Assembly: GCA_964036665.1 (NCBI GenBank)
Contig: OZ038533.1
Location: 13,735,075 to 13,799,074 of the forward strand
DNA from: Gordius sp. MW1
Lineage: Eukaryota; Nematomorpha; Gordioida; Gordea; Gordiidae
DNA length: 64,000 bases
Reading direction: 5' to 3'
The position numbers and the translations under genes are program-made. The number at the start of each line of letters is the position of its first letter. Within the stretch, counting starts at the first letter, position 1. Positions 8,805-20,712 of the stretch are shown in pieces. The notes below the pieces were generated by a model, which was given only the letters and a program-made list of their open reading frames with translations, did not search any database and had not been told where the DNA came from.

Positions 8805-11759
8805 AATTTTTTTTTGTCAATATTTTATTGGTTAAAAAGTTTATTTTCACCAAACAAGGTTACATAAATAAGCGAAGTATATAAATAAAGAAAGACATAT
8901 GGTTAAATACAAAGATCTATCGCATTATCTTCTAAAACGGGCCATGAGTCGGCGAAGGATTTAAAGTTGTATCGTACAACAAGAATCCCTAGTTGTGGCC
9001 TGAGTAAAAAGGATGCAGAAATTTTAGATTTCGGTGAGCGTTTTCCGACTTCTTTAAAAAACCCCATTGCCTGTTTACCGAAGGAACCGGAGCACGAGGC
9101 AACGACAGGGATAAAAATATTGGATGCCAAAAGGGCAGAGTACTTGGTAGTTTTACGTCCTTCTGCTGTAGCCACAGGGTCGTAATTAAAATGGGAAGGG
9201 GCAAATAGGTCAATAGAAGTAAAATCCCATTTGAGGGATAGGCCATTTTGCCAGGGGACTAGAGAAGAGCCGTCAGGGCGCATCCTACCCTCGAGAGAGG
9301 GATCTGACGGCTCAAGAATTGATGGGATTTTTGCCTTTTTGAGGGCAGCTTGAATTAATAAATTTGCTTTAGTGTGCCTAACATATTTATATTTGTTTGC
9401 TAGGCAGTGTAGAGGGTGCCTAGCATATTCGTCTACAGTGGAAAGACAGTTTCGACAATTGAATTCTCTGCTGTAGCTGATCCCCAACCTTAAAGCTATG
9501 GAATATGATAGCTCAAAGTCTTCAAGCAGCACTCCCAAAAGTTTGCTGGGATAGGCTTCAAGCCACTCGTGACCGGAACCATCAAAAGCGAGGGACCTAA
9601 GGTTGTAATGCTGGCTATCGTCGCTGCTCGATAAAAGGTAATCAACGGAGCGCGATACGAGTCCAGAATCCCAATCCTTTTGTCTCGTACTTTGAGGTTG
9701 AACGGTGTCGGGTGTGACATTCAAATTCCAAAGCTCTAAGGCTTGAGATAGCAGAGGGTCGGAATCATGTTTTGTGAGATTAAAAATTAAGTTTTGGACC
9801 GACTTAAAAGAGGAAATAAAAGCAACTAGCGATATGCTGCCGGGAGGACGAATTCCCAATCCTCCAGATTTGGTTGGAAGGGATGCCTGAACCCAATTAT
9901 TAGTGTTAAATTTTAAATTTAAAATTTTTTTTAATAAAGTTTTTAAAAAGCCTTCGTACGACTTTAAAACTTCTGGGTGTAAAAATGCACCAGATGAGCG
10001 AAAACAATGATTAATCTTTGAAATGTTAAAATAATTTTTGATTATGTAAAAAGAATGATGTGCAGGCAAGCATTTTAAAAGTTCCATTTTAGATTTTAAA
10101 ATTTCGAGGTTTTTATGAAGATAATTTAAAAGAGATTTTTCACCGCCAATAGGTGATCCCAAAAGGGATATGTTTTCTCTATCTAAAACTAAAAAAGTTT
10201 TAAAAAAGGGAAAGTCAATCGTGTTAGGGGCCTGATAGATTTCACATTTTTTCGTGTTTAATTTAAGATTTAGAGTGGGTTCAAAATTGTTAATAATTTC
10301 TATAGCTTTACTAATCGCTTCCGGGCGGCCACATAGGGTGGCGTCATCAAGGTACCAAACTTTTAAATCGAGGGTACACTGAGAGAAATTGCCTCGACTA
10401 AATTATGAATGGCCAAACAAAACAAGGGAGGGCCTAATGGATCTCCTTGTTGGATGCCTTGGGACGAATCAATGACGTATTCGCCGAATCGAAGCTTGGT
10501 TGTAGAACCATAGCTTAATAAAATGTAATTTAAAAATTGTGGGAATTCAGCTAAAAAAGTGTTAATAAGGGTTTCTCTACTGTTAAAAGCATTGGCGAAA
10601 TCTAATTTGACAAGGCAGGACTCGGTAGAAATATTTTGAAGTGTGATCCGGCCAGCATGGCTGGCTGCCTCACAGCCGCCTTTAATTCCGAAGCCGAGTT
10701 GATGAGGGCAGAGCTTAGCGGACAAGGAGGTTTTATGAGTTTGCAGAGTATCTTAGATATAATACGGCGAAAAAGACTTCCAATAGCAATGGGTCTAACT
10801 GAGTTATCCGGTTTTTTGATGACGATTAGTTTTGCACCGAATAAAATAGGGATGATTTCATGAGGAATTTCCATTAACGATGATATTACAAATAGAAGTA
10901 ATAGAATTTAAAAGAGGTTCAGTATTTAAATTATTTAAATTGAGTAAATCTTGTAGATATACTGGGCGCCATCCGTCAGGTCCAGCTGCGGAGTCCAAAG
11001 GAAAGGAGTTAAGGGCTTCACGGATGTCTGAAGACTCAAGCACTATTGATGATGGAGATGTGGGATATTTACTGGCTGAGGATGCTGGTGGGTGTTTTTG
11101 ATTAAGCTCCCTATAAGAGTCAGGGCAACAAGGGGCTATTGAGTTGTTATCATAAAAAGCTCTAAGGGCACTTTTTGGGTTAAAATTATGGATTTTATTT
11201 GAGATGTGCTTGGCAGTTTGGTTAATTGAGAATTCCAGTGGAAAGGGTTTTGTTTTGCTTGTGCATGTAATGGGAACATCAGTATTAAAACACAGAAGGG
11301 ATTCTTTGATGAGACTTGATAAATTATGTTCATTAGGTTCCGTAACATAAAGGATATGATATGGAAATTTAAAAAGTTTGTCCCAATTAGTTAAGTTATA
11401 AGGGTTTTTGATAATAGAAGTGAATAAATTTAGCAGAGATTGTTGAATGGAAGGTCTGGCTCCTCTTGGGATTCTAGAGATAGTATTAGGAAAATTTGTT
11501 AAAAAAGAATTGCTCCAAGATAAGTCAGGCGGTTGTTTAATTAGTGGGGAGCATTGTAAGGGTGGGGGGATGTCAGGGCTAAGGATTGGCAATAGAGCCT
11601 CTCAAAGTTAGAAGCCAGGGGTGGAATTGGTAAGCAGGTTGGAGGTAATTTGCCAGAAGAAGGGCACCTTGAAGACACAGGGCCATGAATCCAAAAAAAA
11701 TTGTGTTTATGGCATATTTGTCGCTTACAAGTTGGGCATAGGGGTTTAGAGATTAACAT
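8805..11759 (-). pseudogene. Frameshifted RLE-type non-LTR retrotransposon, second family
   Basis: The same architecture as the 936-aa element but a divergent family. The N-terminal finger begins at 11759 (CPTCKRQ...WIHGP...RCP). Frame changes fall near 11590, 10870, 10725 and 10380. Recognisable pieces are IKKPDNSVRPIAIGS, LVKLDFANAFNS, SSQGIQQGDPLGPPLFCLAI, and a YLDD box at about 10345 between frames. A 419-codon C-terminal stretch (8903-10162) has the CCHC knuckle, RPDGSSLVPW, WDFTSIDLFA and EGRKTTKY. The 3' end is probably the T-run near 8805 on the plus strand. At least four frameshifts make it non-functional. A truncated close relative lies at 41926-42757. Confidence 0.85.
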
Positions 11760-12595
11760 GTGGGATAAAAACTTGATTTATAAGAGGATAAGTTGAACAA
11801 TTGATACTAAAGTTGGGATCATTTTAAATTTTAAAGCTGTATGATTTATAAGAATTTTGCAAGTTTAATAATACAAAAGAGTATCTGGGAAATGTTTTAT
11901 TAATTGTATGATATTGAAAAAAAATGGCTCAAAGGATTCACCAAAGGTCATGTTAAAACTCGTAGGGTATATTGCTTATCTTTTATGGAAAGCATCATAA
12001 AATGTTGTGAACATCCTCTGATAGTAGTTAAGAGATATTAAAATATATTTCAAAGTAGAATTTGATAATAAATATATTGTGCAAATGTGAGGTATATCTG
12101 GAATAACTAGCATTGGTTAATGCATCCTCATGATATATAATTGTTGCTGCTGGTGGTAATTAAACAAATCCTTTTGAAATAATATGAGTTTTTGAATGAA
12201 TTAATTGCAGTTGAATTATAATTTGATTAATTGTAAAACAATACAAAAGGCTGCACTGTACAATGTAGATAACAATTAAACTTTTTTTTTTATTGTATTT
12301 GTTAACTTCAATACACAAGCATATAGGTGGAGATCAGATATAGAAGGACGAATTGAAGCTTTTTATTGTAATTTTAGTTAAGAAAATTTGTTTAATTAAT
12401 CAAGCACTACAAAGAAACACAGAGCAATTTATAGATGGTAAATACACCAGCTCAAAATAATTTACTTATATATTAAAAATGTTCAATAATGAACATGTAA
12501 TTAATAATTAGCCATAAGCAGGTTTTATTTCTTCCAACAAGAGCAGCCGTTAATTTTTAATAGCAGCTCTTGTACCTGCATAAAACCATAAGTCA
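11760..12595. other. AT-rich stretch, possibly 5' leader of the retroelement
   Basis: No exon or repeat boundary recognised. It may include the 5' untranslated leader of the minus-strand element ending at 11759, but no monomers like those at 6127-6660 are visible. Confidence 0.35.
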
Positions 12596-13053
12596 ATTAT
12601 AAATAGAGCCGCACAGGCCGCCCGAAGCCCGATTCGATCGGGCTTTGGGCCGGGCAGAATTTAATAAAACAATCGGGCCTCGGGCTCGGGTCGGACTCGA
12701 TGGAGCAGCCTAACCCGAGGCCCGAATTGATTAAAGCAAACTAATCTGTAAAAAATATGATTCAAACATACTAAACTCGATATTAAATAATTATTATCGT
12801 ACACCATACAGGCTTTCAAACTTCAGCTTTTTCCACTGTCTATTAAAATTTTTTAACCGAAATTGCAAATGTATTTTTAAATATATTCATAGTAGCTGTT
12901 ACTTTAAAAATTAAATAAGGAAATATTTTAAAAAGTTTTGCTATTTGGAACTGTTAGATAAAATATAATTTATAGTTAGATTTCAGGTTTTAAATTATTA
13001 GCTGAAGCCAGTGAAAATTTTATTTTAAACTTATCTTAGTTATATATTACGAG

Positions 13054-15954
13054 TAGAGATGGGTAATTTCCCGGGAATTTTCATCGAGGGAATATTCCCA
13101 GGGAAAATAGGGAATTTTGGGGAAATAACGGGAATTTTTGGGAAATAACGGGAATTTTGGGGAATTCATGGGGAAAATAAATACTTTGATTGTTAATATA
13201 TAGTCTTAGATGAAAAAAAGATGCTAGGGTGTAAAATGAAATGCTAATAAAGTTTATTTCTCCAATAATACACAATATTTCATTACAAATTTACATAAAA
13301 ATATACATTAAAAATTGTCAATATCTAAACTGTCACTATCGTCATTTAACGATGAAATTGATTCATCAGATGAAGATATTGAGCGCGCTTTTGCATTAAA
13401 ATTGATACTACTTTTCAAGTGCATGTTGTGCCTTATGGACACTAGCTTTTTCACCTTGTCGTTTTTCATTCGATTTCTTGATTTAGAATGTACATAACCA
13501 AATGTGGACCAAATTCTTTCTGTGGCAGCACTGGTAGCTGGAATTGAAAAGAGTTTCACGGCAATTTCAGATAAGGGTTGGTTAGTGCACAAGCCTTTCC
13601 ACCACGTCAAGGGTGAAATGTAACTAGCGCTATCCCATATTGACCGCTCAGCAAACAACCCGTCTTTAGCACGAAATTCTGCCAAATTGGCAAAAACTTG
13701 GCCTATATTGAAATTATAGCCTTGAGAAATAATCTTGATAGCGTTAATTGCTTCAGCTATTTCTTTTGTAGTAAGGTTGACTCCACAATAACGTGGATCA
13801 AGCAAGTTAGCTGCCATATGAAAATCCTTACAGCAAAACGATTTCCTTTTGTTCACAAATTTTTTAATAACACTTGCATCAATTAGGCTAAATTCCTTAC
13901 TAGAAATTTCGCTGAAATGGGCTTTAATAGTATGAAATGCTTCCGGTACATCAGACAATAATCCAGAGTCACTTTCTATGCAAGTTATTTTGGTCAAAAT
14001 TACATCTAAAAAAAATGTAATTTTTTTTATTTTCTCCCAAAAAACATCATTATCAAGCAAATTTAAACGTTTGCTTCGATCAGCAAATGTATCTGTTAAA
14101 CCTAGTTCCTGCAAAGTATCTTTGTTTACTAGGAAACTATTAAGCATTATAACTATACCACCCCACCTTGTTGGACAGGGTATTTTCAAAGTTGTGAGTC
14201 GATTTTTGTTACATTGTTTTTCTTTAAAAGTTGATGATAATATTGTATTAAATTTAATGTATTTTATAATTTGTTTAACTTTAGCTGTAATATTTTGGAT
14301 GGTAGGAATTTTGTTGGAGATATCTTTTATTAATAAATTAAGCCCATGAGCTGCACAGCCAAAGCACTCAATTGAAGGATGTTTAGACTTAATTTCCCAA
14401 GCCTTCTTCATATTTTTAGCGTTGTCAGTAACTATGGCAACAAATTTTTGAGTGCCAATTTCTTCCATCACCTTTAGGAATTGATCAGCTATATAATCCC
14501 CAGTATGGGCATTCGTCCCTCTATCTATAGATTTTAAAAATATGGGTTTCGATGTCATTATTATAAAATTGATTATGGACTCCCCCCTAATGTTTGTCCA
14601 ACCATCACTAATTAATGTAAAATTAGAACCTGATTCTAGTTTTTCATTTATAACTGCTTTGATCTTGTCAAATTGGTCATTTAGCAAAGAACCTCCTATT
14701 GCCTTTCTTGGTGGAATTCTGAAGGATGGTTTTATAGATTTGAAAAAGTCCTTCCAATAATAATTTTCTGTTTGGTTAAACGGACAATTCGACATATAGA
14801 TAGCCAGTGCAAGCTTTTCATTTAATCTTTCTTGTTGCACTGGAGTCATGCTATCGAAATATTGATTAATATTTGATGTGGATTGTTTTGAAGTGTTAAA
14901 ATTTGTTGTTAACTCAGGTGTTGTTACAGTGGGGTGTTCTGACGCAGAAAAAGTTTTAGATGATTCTGAGGATATTGAAAAAACTTCTAGTTCTGAGCAT
15001 TTTGTTTCACTTGCATATTCTGGGCATTTTTGTATATGGATAGACATTTTTGTTGGGTTGGGGAAGTCATATTTATGGTTGCAATAGTTGCAGATGGCAA
15101 TAAAGCCTTTCTTATTGGAGGATGTATGTCTACCAAAATGTTTCCAGATATCAGATGGTTTTCTAGGCATCTTACCAGATTAAAATTTATTTAATGATTT
15201 AAAATATAGGCCAATCCAATACAGCTAAAAGCTAGTTAAAAATAAAATGCTAGTATAATTTTACTTGAGTTTAAGTGTAAGTGTTTTTTAAAATATTAAA
15301 TAGGATATCAAATTGAATGTCAAATAGATTTAGCTAAAAAAAATTCAAATTTAATTATACATAATCTTACCTGAGGTTTAAATTAAGTTGTTTATATTAT
15401 TAAAATTGTAGGTGTGTTTGTAAAGTAGAAACAAAAAATAGTGCTAGATTAAATATAGGGTAATACAGAATTTAAATTTTAATGGTGTAGGTGTAAGTAA
15501 TAATACCTAAATAGTTGATTTGCAACTTATATTTCAAATTCAAACAAGCTAAAAGCTACTTTAAATAAAATTGTTTATATGTATTTTATTTACTTAGATG
15601 AGTCAAACAAATAGGGTAAACTTTTTGAATATACAATAAGCAAGTCAAATTCCAAAATAAAAGCTAAAAATTTAAATTCTGATGTTTATATTTTACTTGA
15701 ATTAGGTGATTGACTAGAAGGTTTCAATTAATTTTAAATAGGCGGAAAAATGCTAATAGAAGTTTCCACGAGGAAAATATAAAATTCTAAATAATTAAAA
15801 TCAATTCAAAAATAAAATATTGCGTAAATTTTGTGTCAAAAACATTAATTTTTTTAAGGGAATTTATCATAGGGAAAATTCAATTTTCCCTTGGGAATAT
15901 TCCCGGGAATTAATGGGAATATTCCCGGGAATATTCCCCCCTGTGCCATCTCTA
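13054..15954 (-). mobile_element. Apparently complete hAT transposon, perfect TSD
   Basis: The termini tagagatggg and gccatctcta form a short inverted repeat, followed by cccggg / gggaata-rich subterminal motifs at both ends. The 8-bp duplication attacgag is perfect (13046-13053 and 15955-15962). The 2.9-kb body carries one intact transposase on the minus strand. It lies inside the older hAT at 12604-16144. Confidence 0.92.
13308..15170 (-). CDS. hAT-family transposase, intact, 620 aa
   Basis: It would catalyse cut-and-paste movement of its own element. An N-terminal BED-type zinc finger (CNYC...HIQKC, about residues 27-49) should bind DNA. The RNase H-like core shows SDGWTN, then TDNAKNMKKAW, then ECFGCAAHGLNLL, the order seen in DUF659-type hAT proteins. 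The C-terminal hATC dimerisation region has PLTWWKGL, then ATSAATERIWSTFG and KSRNRMKN. The start MPRKPSDIWKHF suits BED transposases. The length is normal for the family and the frame is unbroken. With intact ends and a perfect 8-bp duplication, this is a plausible autonomous copy. Activity is inference. Confidence 0.93.
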   Translation of the reverse strand: MPRKPSDIWKHFGRHTSSNKKGFIAICNYCNHKYDFPNPTKMSIHIQKCPEYASETKCSELEVFSISSESSKTFSASEHPTVTTPELTTNFNTSKQSTSNINQYFDSMTPVQQERLNEKLALAIYMSNCPFNQTENYYWKDFFKSIKPSFRIPPRKAIGGSLLNDQFDKIKAVINEKLESGSNFTLISDGWTNIRGESIINFIIMTSKPIFLKSIDRGTNAHTGDYIADQFLKVMEEIGTQKFVAIVTDNAKNMKKAWEIKSKHPSIECFGCAAHGLNLLIKDISNKIPTIQNITAKVKQIIKYIKFNTILSSTFKEKQCNKNRLTTLKIPCPTRWGGIVIMLNSFLVNKDTLQELGLTDTFADRSKRLNLLDNDVFWEKIKKITFFLDVILTKITCIESDSGLLSDVPEAFHTIKAHFSEISSKEFSLIDASVIKKFVNKRKSFCCKDFHMAANLLDPRYCGVNLTTKEIAEAINAIKIISQGYNFNIGQVFANLAEFRAKDGLFAERSIWDSASYISPLTWWKGLCTNQPLSEIAVKLFSIPATSAATERIWSTFGYVHSKSRNRMKNDKVKKLVSIRHNMHLKSSINFNAKARSISSSDESISSLNDDSDSLDIDNF

Positions 15955-16152
15955 ATTACGAGTAATAACAATTTGATGCATTATGTATTTATATGGTGAA
16001 ATAATTTTTAAACATTGTAAAATTTTCTATTTGAAAAATGTCGGGCTCGGGTCGGGCCAAAAATAAAAAAGTCGTTCGGGCTCGGGCCAAATAAAAACTG
16101 AGACGTCGGGCTCGGGCAGAAGAATTTAATTTTGCAGGGCTCTAATTATAAT

Positions 16153-16708
16153 TGGAAACTGCAAGGTTATTTTATTTAACAAAAATAACCTAGTTTTGTC
16201 AATTTTTAACCTTATTAATAAGTAAAAACTTTCGCAATCAACTTATTTAAAATCACAAGTTCCATGAATTAATGACCAGGAAAATTTAATTTTGACTAAA
16301 ACTTTATTATAAAAATTAAATAGTTATTGAATTTGATATACATCACAAATAACTCATTTCCTATACATTAAAATACAAAAATATAAACATAGTTTAAATA
16401 ATTGCTGGCAGGAGTTTGGCTTACTTGCAGTTAGGTATAGTCCAAGCCCGTTTGGCTACATTAAAGCCCGTTATTTTTTAACTGAAAGTTCATCCATATC
16501 AAGTACATTTATTTTAATTGAATTTGAACTTAAAAACTCGTAATGATATTTGACCCACTAACCTTATAAATGTTAAAGCCATCACAAGCTCCAATTAATA
16601 ATAGTAAAGGCAAAATATTTCTTTGATTCATAAAGAGAACTCAATTTATCCTTAAAAATTGTGCTAAATATATTTATTTGCCTCTCCACTTCAAATTAAT
16701 AAATTAGT
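16153..16708. other. AT-rich, nothing recognised
   Basis: No open frame, RNA-like structure or repeat boundary found between the hAT element on the left and the nested structure on the right. Confidence 0.5.
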
Positions 16709-17402
16709 ATATACATTAGTGATGGTGAAATAGCGTGATAGGCGCTAAAGCTATAGCACATAGTCACTTGGAAGCGCTAAAGTTATAGCACATAGTCACC
16801 AATGTTAGCGCCACGCTATAATTTTAGCGCCTTATGTGACAATATGCTACACCTCTAGCGCCTCCAAGTGACTATGTGCTATAGCTTTAGGTATAGTTGT
16901 TAAATTGCTAAGCAGCTTCAACTAAAAACTCGAGCACGAACACTAGCTGGGTAATATGCTAACACAATGAGTGCTAAGCTAACTGTTCGGTGCAATAGTT
17001 TTAACAGTAGCACGTAAAAATGCTCGAGAGGTTAGTCGATAGCAGCCAAATCTGTTAAAAAATTTAGCAGGAGCTCGAGCAGTAAATTCGAGCAGATAGT
17101 AGATTGAATTGCTTTTGTTAAACTATTTTAGTTACTTACAATATTTGCTCATGGTATATTATAAAGTTATTAATTGCTATGCAATTTATGGGCTCGTTTT
17201 TTGGTGTCCGTTGTCCGATGTCTGTCCGTTACCCTCCCTATCTATTTGCATTTGGTATATTAGGTTATCGCTTTTTTAAATTAATGCATGAGAAAGAGGT
17301 GCCCCACCCCTCATCTCTATCTCCCTCGCTGTGTTATTTTTAATTGCTATCCCTCATCTCTATCTCCCTCGCTGTGTTATATATAAGATTTGTTAAATTA
17401 TC

Positions 17403-17645
17403 TATTATATAAACATAAATAAAAGTTGTTTACTTTTAATTGCTATGCAATTTAACTAGTTATATAATAAGCATAAATAAAAGTTGTTTACTTTTAATTG
17501 CTATGCAATTTAACTAGTTTTTGTTATATAATAAACATAGATAAAAGTTGTTTACTTTTAATGCTATGCAATTTAACTAGTTATATAATAAACATAAATA
17601 AAAGTTGTTTACTTTTTAATTGCTATGCAATTTAACTAGTTTTGG
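17403..17645. repeat. About 60-bp tandem repeat with a palindromic core
   Basis: Roughly four copies of a unit containing aattgctatgcaatt, then aactagtt, then ataataaacataaataaaa and gttgtttactttt. A further copy lies at about 17875-17935, between units of the next array. Confidence 0.8.
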
Positions 17646-18660
17646 GGTTAGAATCCCGGAGTTTTTTTTGACTCTTATGATTGTTCTTGTTACTATCATT
17701 GATAATAAGAATTTTTGGCCGTCCGCTGGCTGCTGACCAATGAAAAAAATGACCATTGGCCAAAATGTGAATCGAAATTATTTTTTTCGTTTTTTTTTTG
17801 ACTATTATGATTGTTCCTGTTTCTACCATTGCTATTATGACTTTTTGGCCGTCCGCTGGCTGCTGACCAATTTTATATAATAAACATAAATAAAAGATGT
17901 TTACTTCTAATTGCTATGCAATTTAACTAGTTTTTGGGTTAGAATCCCGGAGTTTTTTTGACTCTTATGATTGTTCTTGTTACTATCATTGATAATAAGA
18001 CTTTTTGGCCGTCCGTTGGCTGCTGACCAATGAAAAAAATGACCATTGGCCAAAATGTGAATCCGAGTTTATTTTTTCGTTTTTTTTGACTATTATGATT
18101 GTTCCTGTTACTACCATTGCTATTATGATTTTCTGGCCGTCCGCTGGCTCCTGACCGATGGAAAAAATGACCATTGGCCAAAATGTGAATCGAAATTATT
18201 TTTTTCGTTTTTTTTTGACTATTATGATTGTTCCTGTTCCTACCATTGCTATTATGACTTTTTGGCCGTCCGCTGGCTGCTGACCAATGGAATAAAATGA
18301 CCATTGGCCAAAATGTGATTCGAAAACTTTTTTTTCCTTTTTTTTTTTGACTATTATGAATTTATATCCGCTTTTACCGTGTCCTGGCTGCTGACCAATG
18401 GAAAAAAATGACCATTGGCCAAAATGTGATTCGAAATTTTTTTTTTCTTTTTATTTACTCTTATGAATTTATATCCACTTTTACCGTGTGCTGGCTGCTG
18501 ACCAATGGAAAAAAATGACCATTGGCCGAAGTGAGCATCAAAATTTTTTTTTTTCGTTTTTTTGGCTATCATTGACTTATAGAGTATCTGTGGGTACTGA
18601 CCAATAGAGAAAAAGTGACCATTGGCCAAATTTTTGATTTTTTTAATTAAAAATTGTTCA
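17640..18660. repeat. About 105-130-bp tandem repeat (gaccattggccaaaa)
   Basis: About seven degenerate copies share ctggctgctgaccaatg, then aaaaatgaccattggcc, then aaaatgtga, a T-rich tract and gactattatga. The minus-strand open frames across it are translated repeats (recurrent NGHFF) and not genes. Confidence 0.8.
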
Positions 18661-19233
18661 AATTCAACAAAAAATTTCTCCCAACAATTCTGCAAATTCT
18701 TAACATTGTGTTGTTTTATAATATAATGTTTGTTAGACCCATAATCACTAAAGGCCATAAAAACTAATGTAATACGCAACTAGATGCAAACACTAAATCT
18801 AACCCTTGCCTATATTACATTTTGCCGTTATTACATTTTGCCTATAATGGAAAATTTGTATAAATAATTTATTAATCATTAGGCATTTAATACCCCCCTA
18901 TAGGCATTCTCGCCCCTTCCCACCTTTCTCGCCCATAAATTGCATAGCAAATATGATACATTTATACGAAGTACAGATGAGTCGTCCCCCCTTCCCTTCC
19001 CCTCTTCCCTTCCCCTCTTCCCTTCCCTTCTCCCCCTTCCCACGAGGGCCGAAGGCCCGAGTTTTATATTATAGTTTTATAAGAAATTAAGCAAGTTGAG
19101 CATAAATGATGGATTGCACGATAATAAGATGAGATTGTATATTTGATTTTTTACTTGACATGTTATTATATACATTTTGAGTTTTTAGGTATAAAAATTT
19201 TGTACAGGTGGTTAAATAAATATATATGGGGTA

Positions 19234-20712
19234 AATGTCATAATCTATGTTTATGATGCGATTTAAATTTTTTTCAAATTATGACTCACTGAGAGCTTAA
19301 AAAATGTTTTTCACCTTTGAATTTAAGATTTTTAAAAGTTTAGGGGTCGCCCAGGTGACAAATGTCATAATCTATGTTTATGATGCGATTTAAATTTTTT
19401 TTTCAAATTGTGACTCACTAAGAACTTAAAAAATGTTTTTCACCTTTGAAATTAAGATTTTTGAAAGTTTAGCGGTCGCTCAGGTGACAAATGTCATAAT
19501 CTATGTTTATTATGAAATTTAAATTTTTTTTTCAAATTGTGACTCACTAAGAGCTTAAAAAATGTTTTTCACCTTTGAAATTAAGATTTTTGAAAGTTTA
19601 GCGGTCGCCCAGGTGACAAATGTCATAATCTACATTTATGATGCGATTTAAATTTTTTTTGCAAATTGTGACTCACTAAGAGCTAATAAAATGTTTTTCA
19701 ACTTTGTAATTAAGATTTTTGAAATTTAGCGGTCGCCCAGGTGACAAATGTCATAATCTACATTTATGATGCGATTTAAATTTTCTTTTCAAATTGTGAC
19801 TCACTAAGAACTTATAAAATGTTTTTCACCTTTGAAATTAAGATTTTTGAAAGTTTAGCGGTCGCCCAGGTGACAAATGTCATAATCTACATTTATGATG
19901 CGATTTAATTTTTTTTTTCAATTTGTGACTCACCAAGCGCTTAAAAAATGTTCTTCACCTTTGAAATTAAGATTTTTAAAAGTTTAGCGGTCGCCCAGGT
20001 GACAAATGTCATATTCTTTGTTTATGATGCGATTTAAATTTTTTTTTCAAATTGTAACTCACCAAGCGCTTAAAAAATGTTTTTCACCTTTGAAATTAAG
20101 ATTTTTAAAACTTTAGCGGTCGCCCAGGTGACAAATGTCATAATCTATGTTTATGATGCGATTTAAATTTTTTTTCAAATTGTGACTCACCAAGCGCTTA
20201 AAAAATGTTTTTCACCTTTAAAATTAAGATTTTTAAAAGTTTAGCGATCGCCCAGGTGACAAATGTCATAATCTATGTTTATGATGCGATTTAAATTTTT
20301 TTTCAAATTGTGACTCACTAAGCGCTTAAAAAATGTTTTTTACCTTTGAAATTAAGTTTTTTTGAAAGTTTAGCGGTCTCCCAGGTGACAAATGTCATAA
20401 TCTACATTTATGATGCGATTTAAATTTTTTTTCCAAATTGTGACTCACTAAGAGCTTAAAAAATGTTTTTCACCTTTGAAATTAAGATTTTTGAAAGTTT
20501 AGCGGTCGCCCAGGTGACAAATGTCATAATCTTCATTTATGATGCGATTTAAATTTTTTTTCAAATTGTGACTCACTAGGAGCTTAAAAAATGTTTTCAC
20601 CTTTGAAATTAAGATTTTTGAAAGTTTAGCGGTCGCTGAGGTGGCAAATGTCATAATCTATGTTTATTATGGGATTTAAATTTTTTTTCAAATTGTGACT
20701 CACTGAGAGCTT
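19234..20712 (+). repeat. 129-bp satellite array, forward orientation
   Basis: Twelve head-to-tail monomers of 127-129 bp start at tgtcataatcta. They contain gcgatttaaatt, tgtgactcacta, aatgtttttcacctttg and agcggtcgcccaggtgaca. Starts of aaatgtcat fall at 19360, 19489, 19618, 19746, 19875, 20004, 20133, 20261, 20390, 20519 and 20646. No conserved open frame spans monomers. Confidence 0.95.

Larger units (their letters stand above)
12604..16144. mobile_element. Older hAT-like element interrupted by a second hAT
   Basis: The ends read tagagccgcacagg on the left and ttttgcagggctcta on the right. The flanking 8-mers are attataaa (12596-12603) and attataat (16145-16152), matching 7 of 8. Inner flanks are rich in gggctcgggtcggg in opposite orientations. 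Without the nested element about 640 bp remain, with no coding capacity. Confidence 0.65.
17173..19066. mobile_element. 1.9-kb insertion in the left arm of the TIR element
   Basis: Aligning the left arm with the uninterrupted right arm places the insertion exactly between ttatta and tattatag. It begins aattgctatgcaattt (palindromic) and ends with the stem-loop gggccgaaggccc followed by gagtttta. The interior is mostly tandem repeats. A 3' hairpin and tandem core would fit a Helentron-like element, but the diagnostic ends are not certain. Confidence 0.55.

Noticed and set aside
17632-18779. Minus-strand frames with repeated NGHFF
   Set aside because: Translated tandem repeat; frame shifts at every unit.
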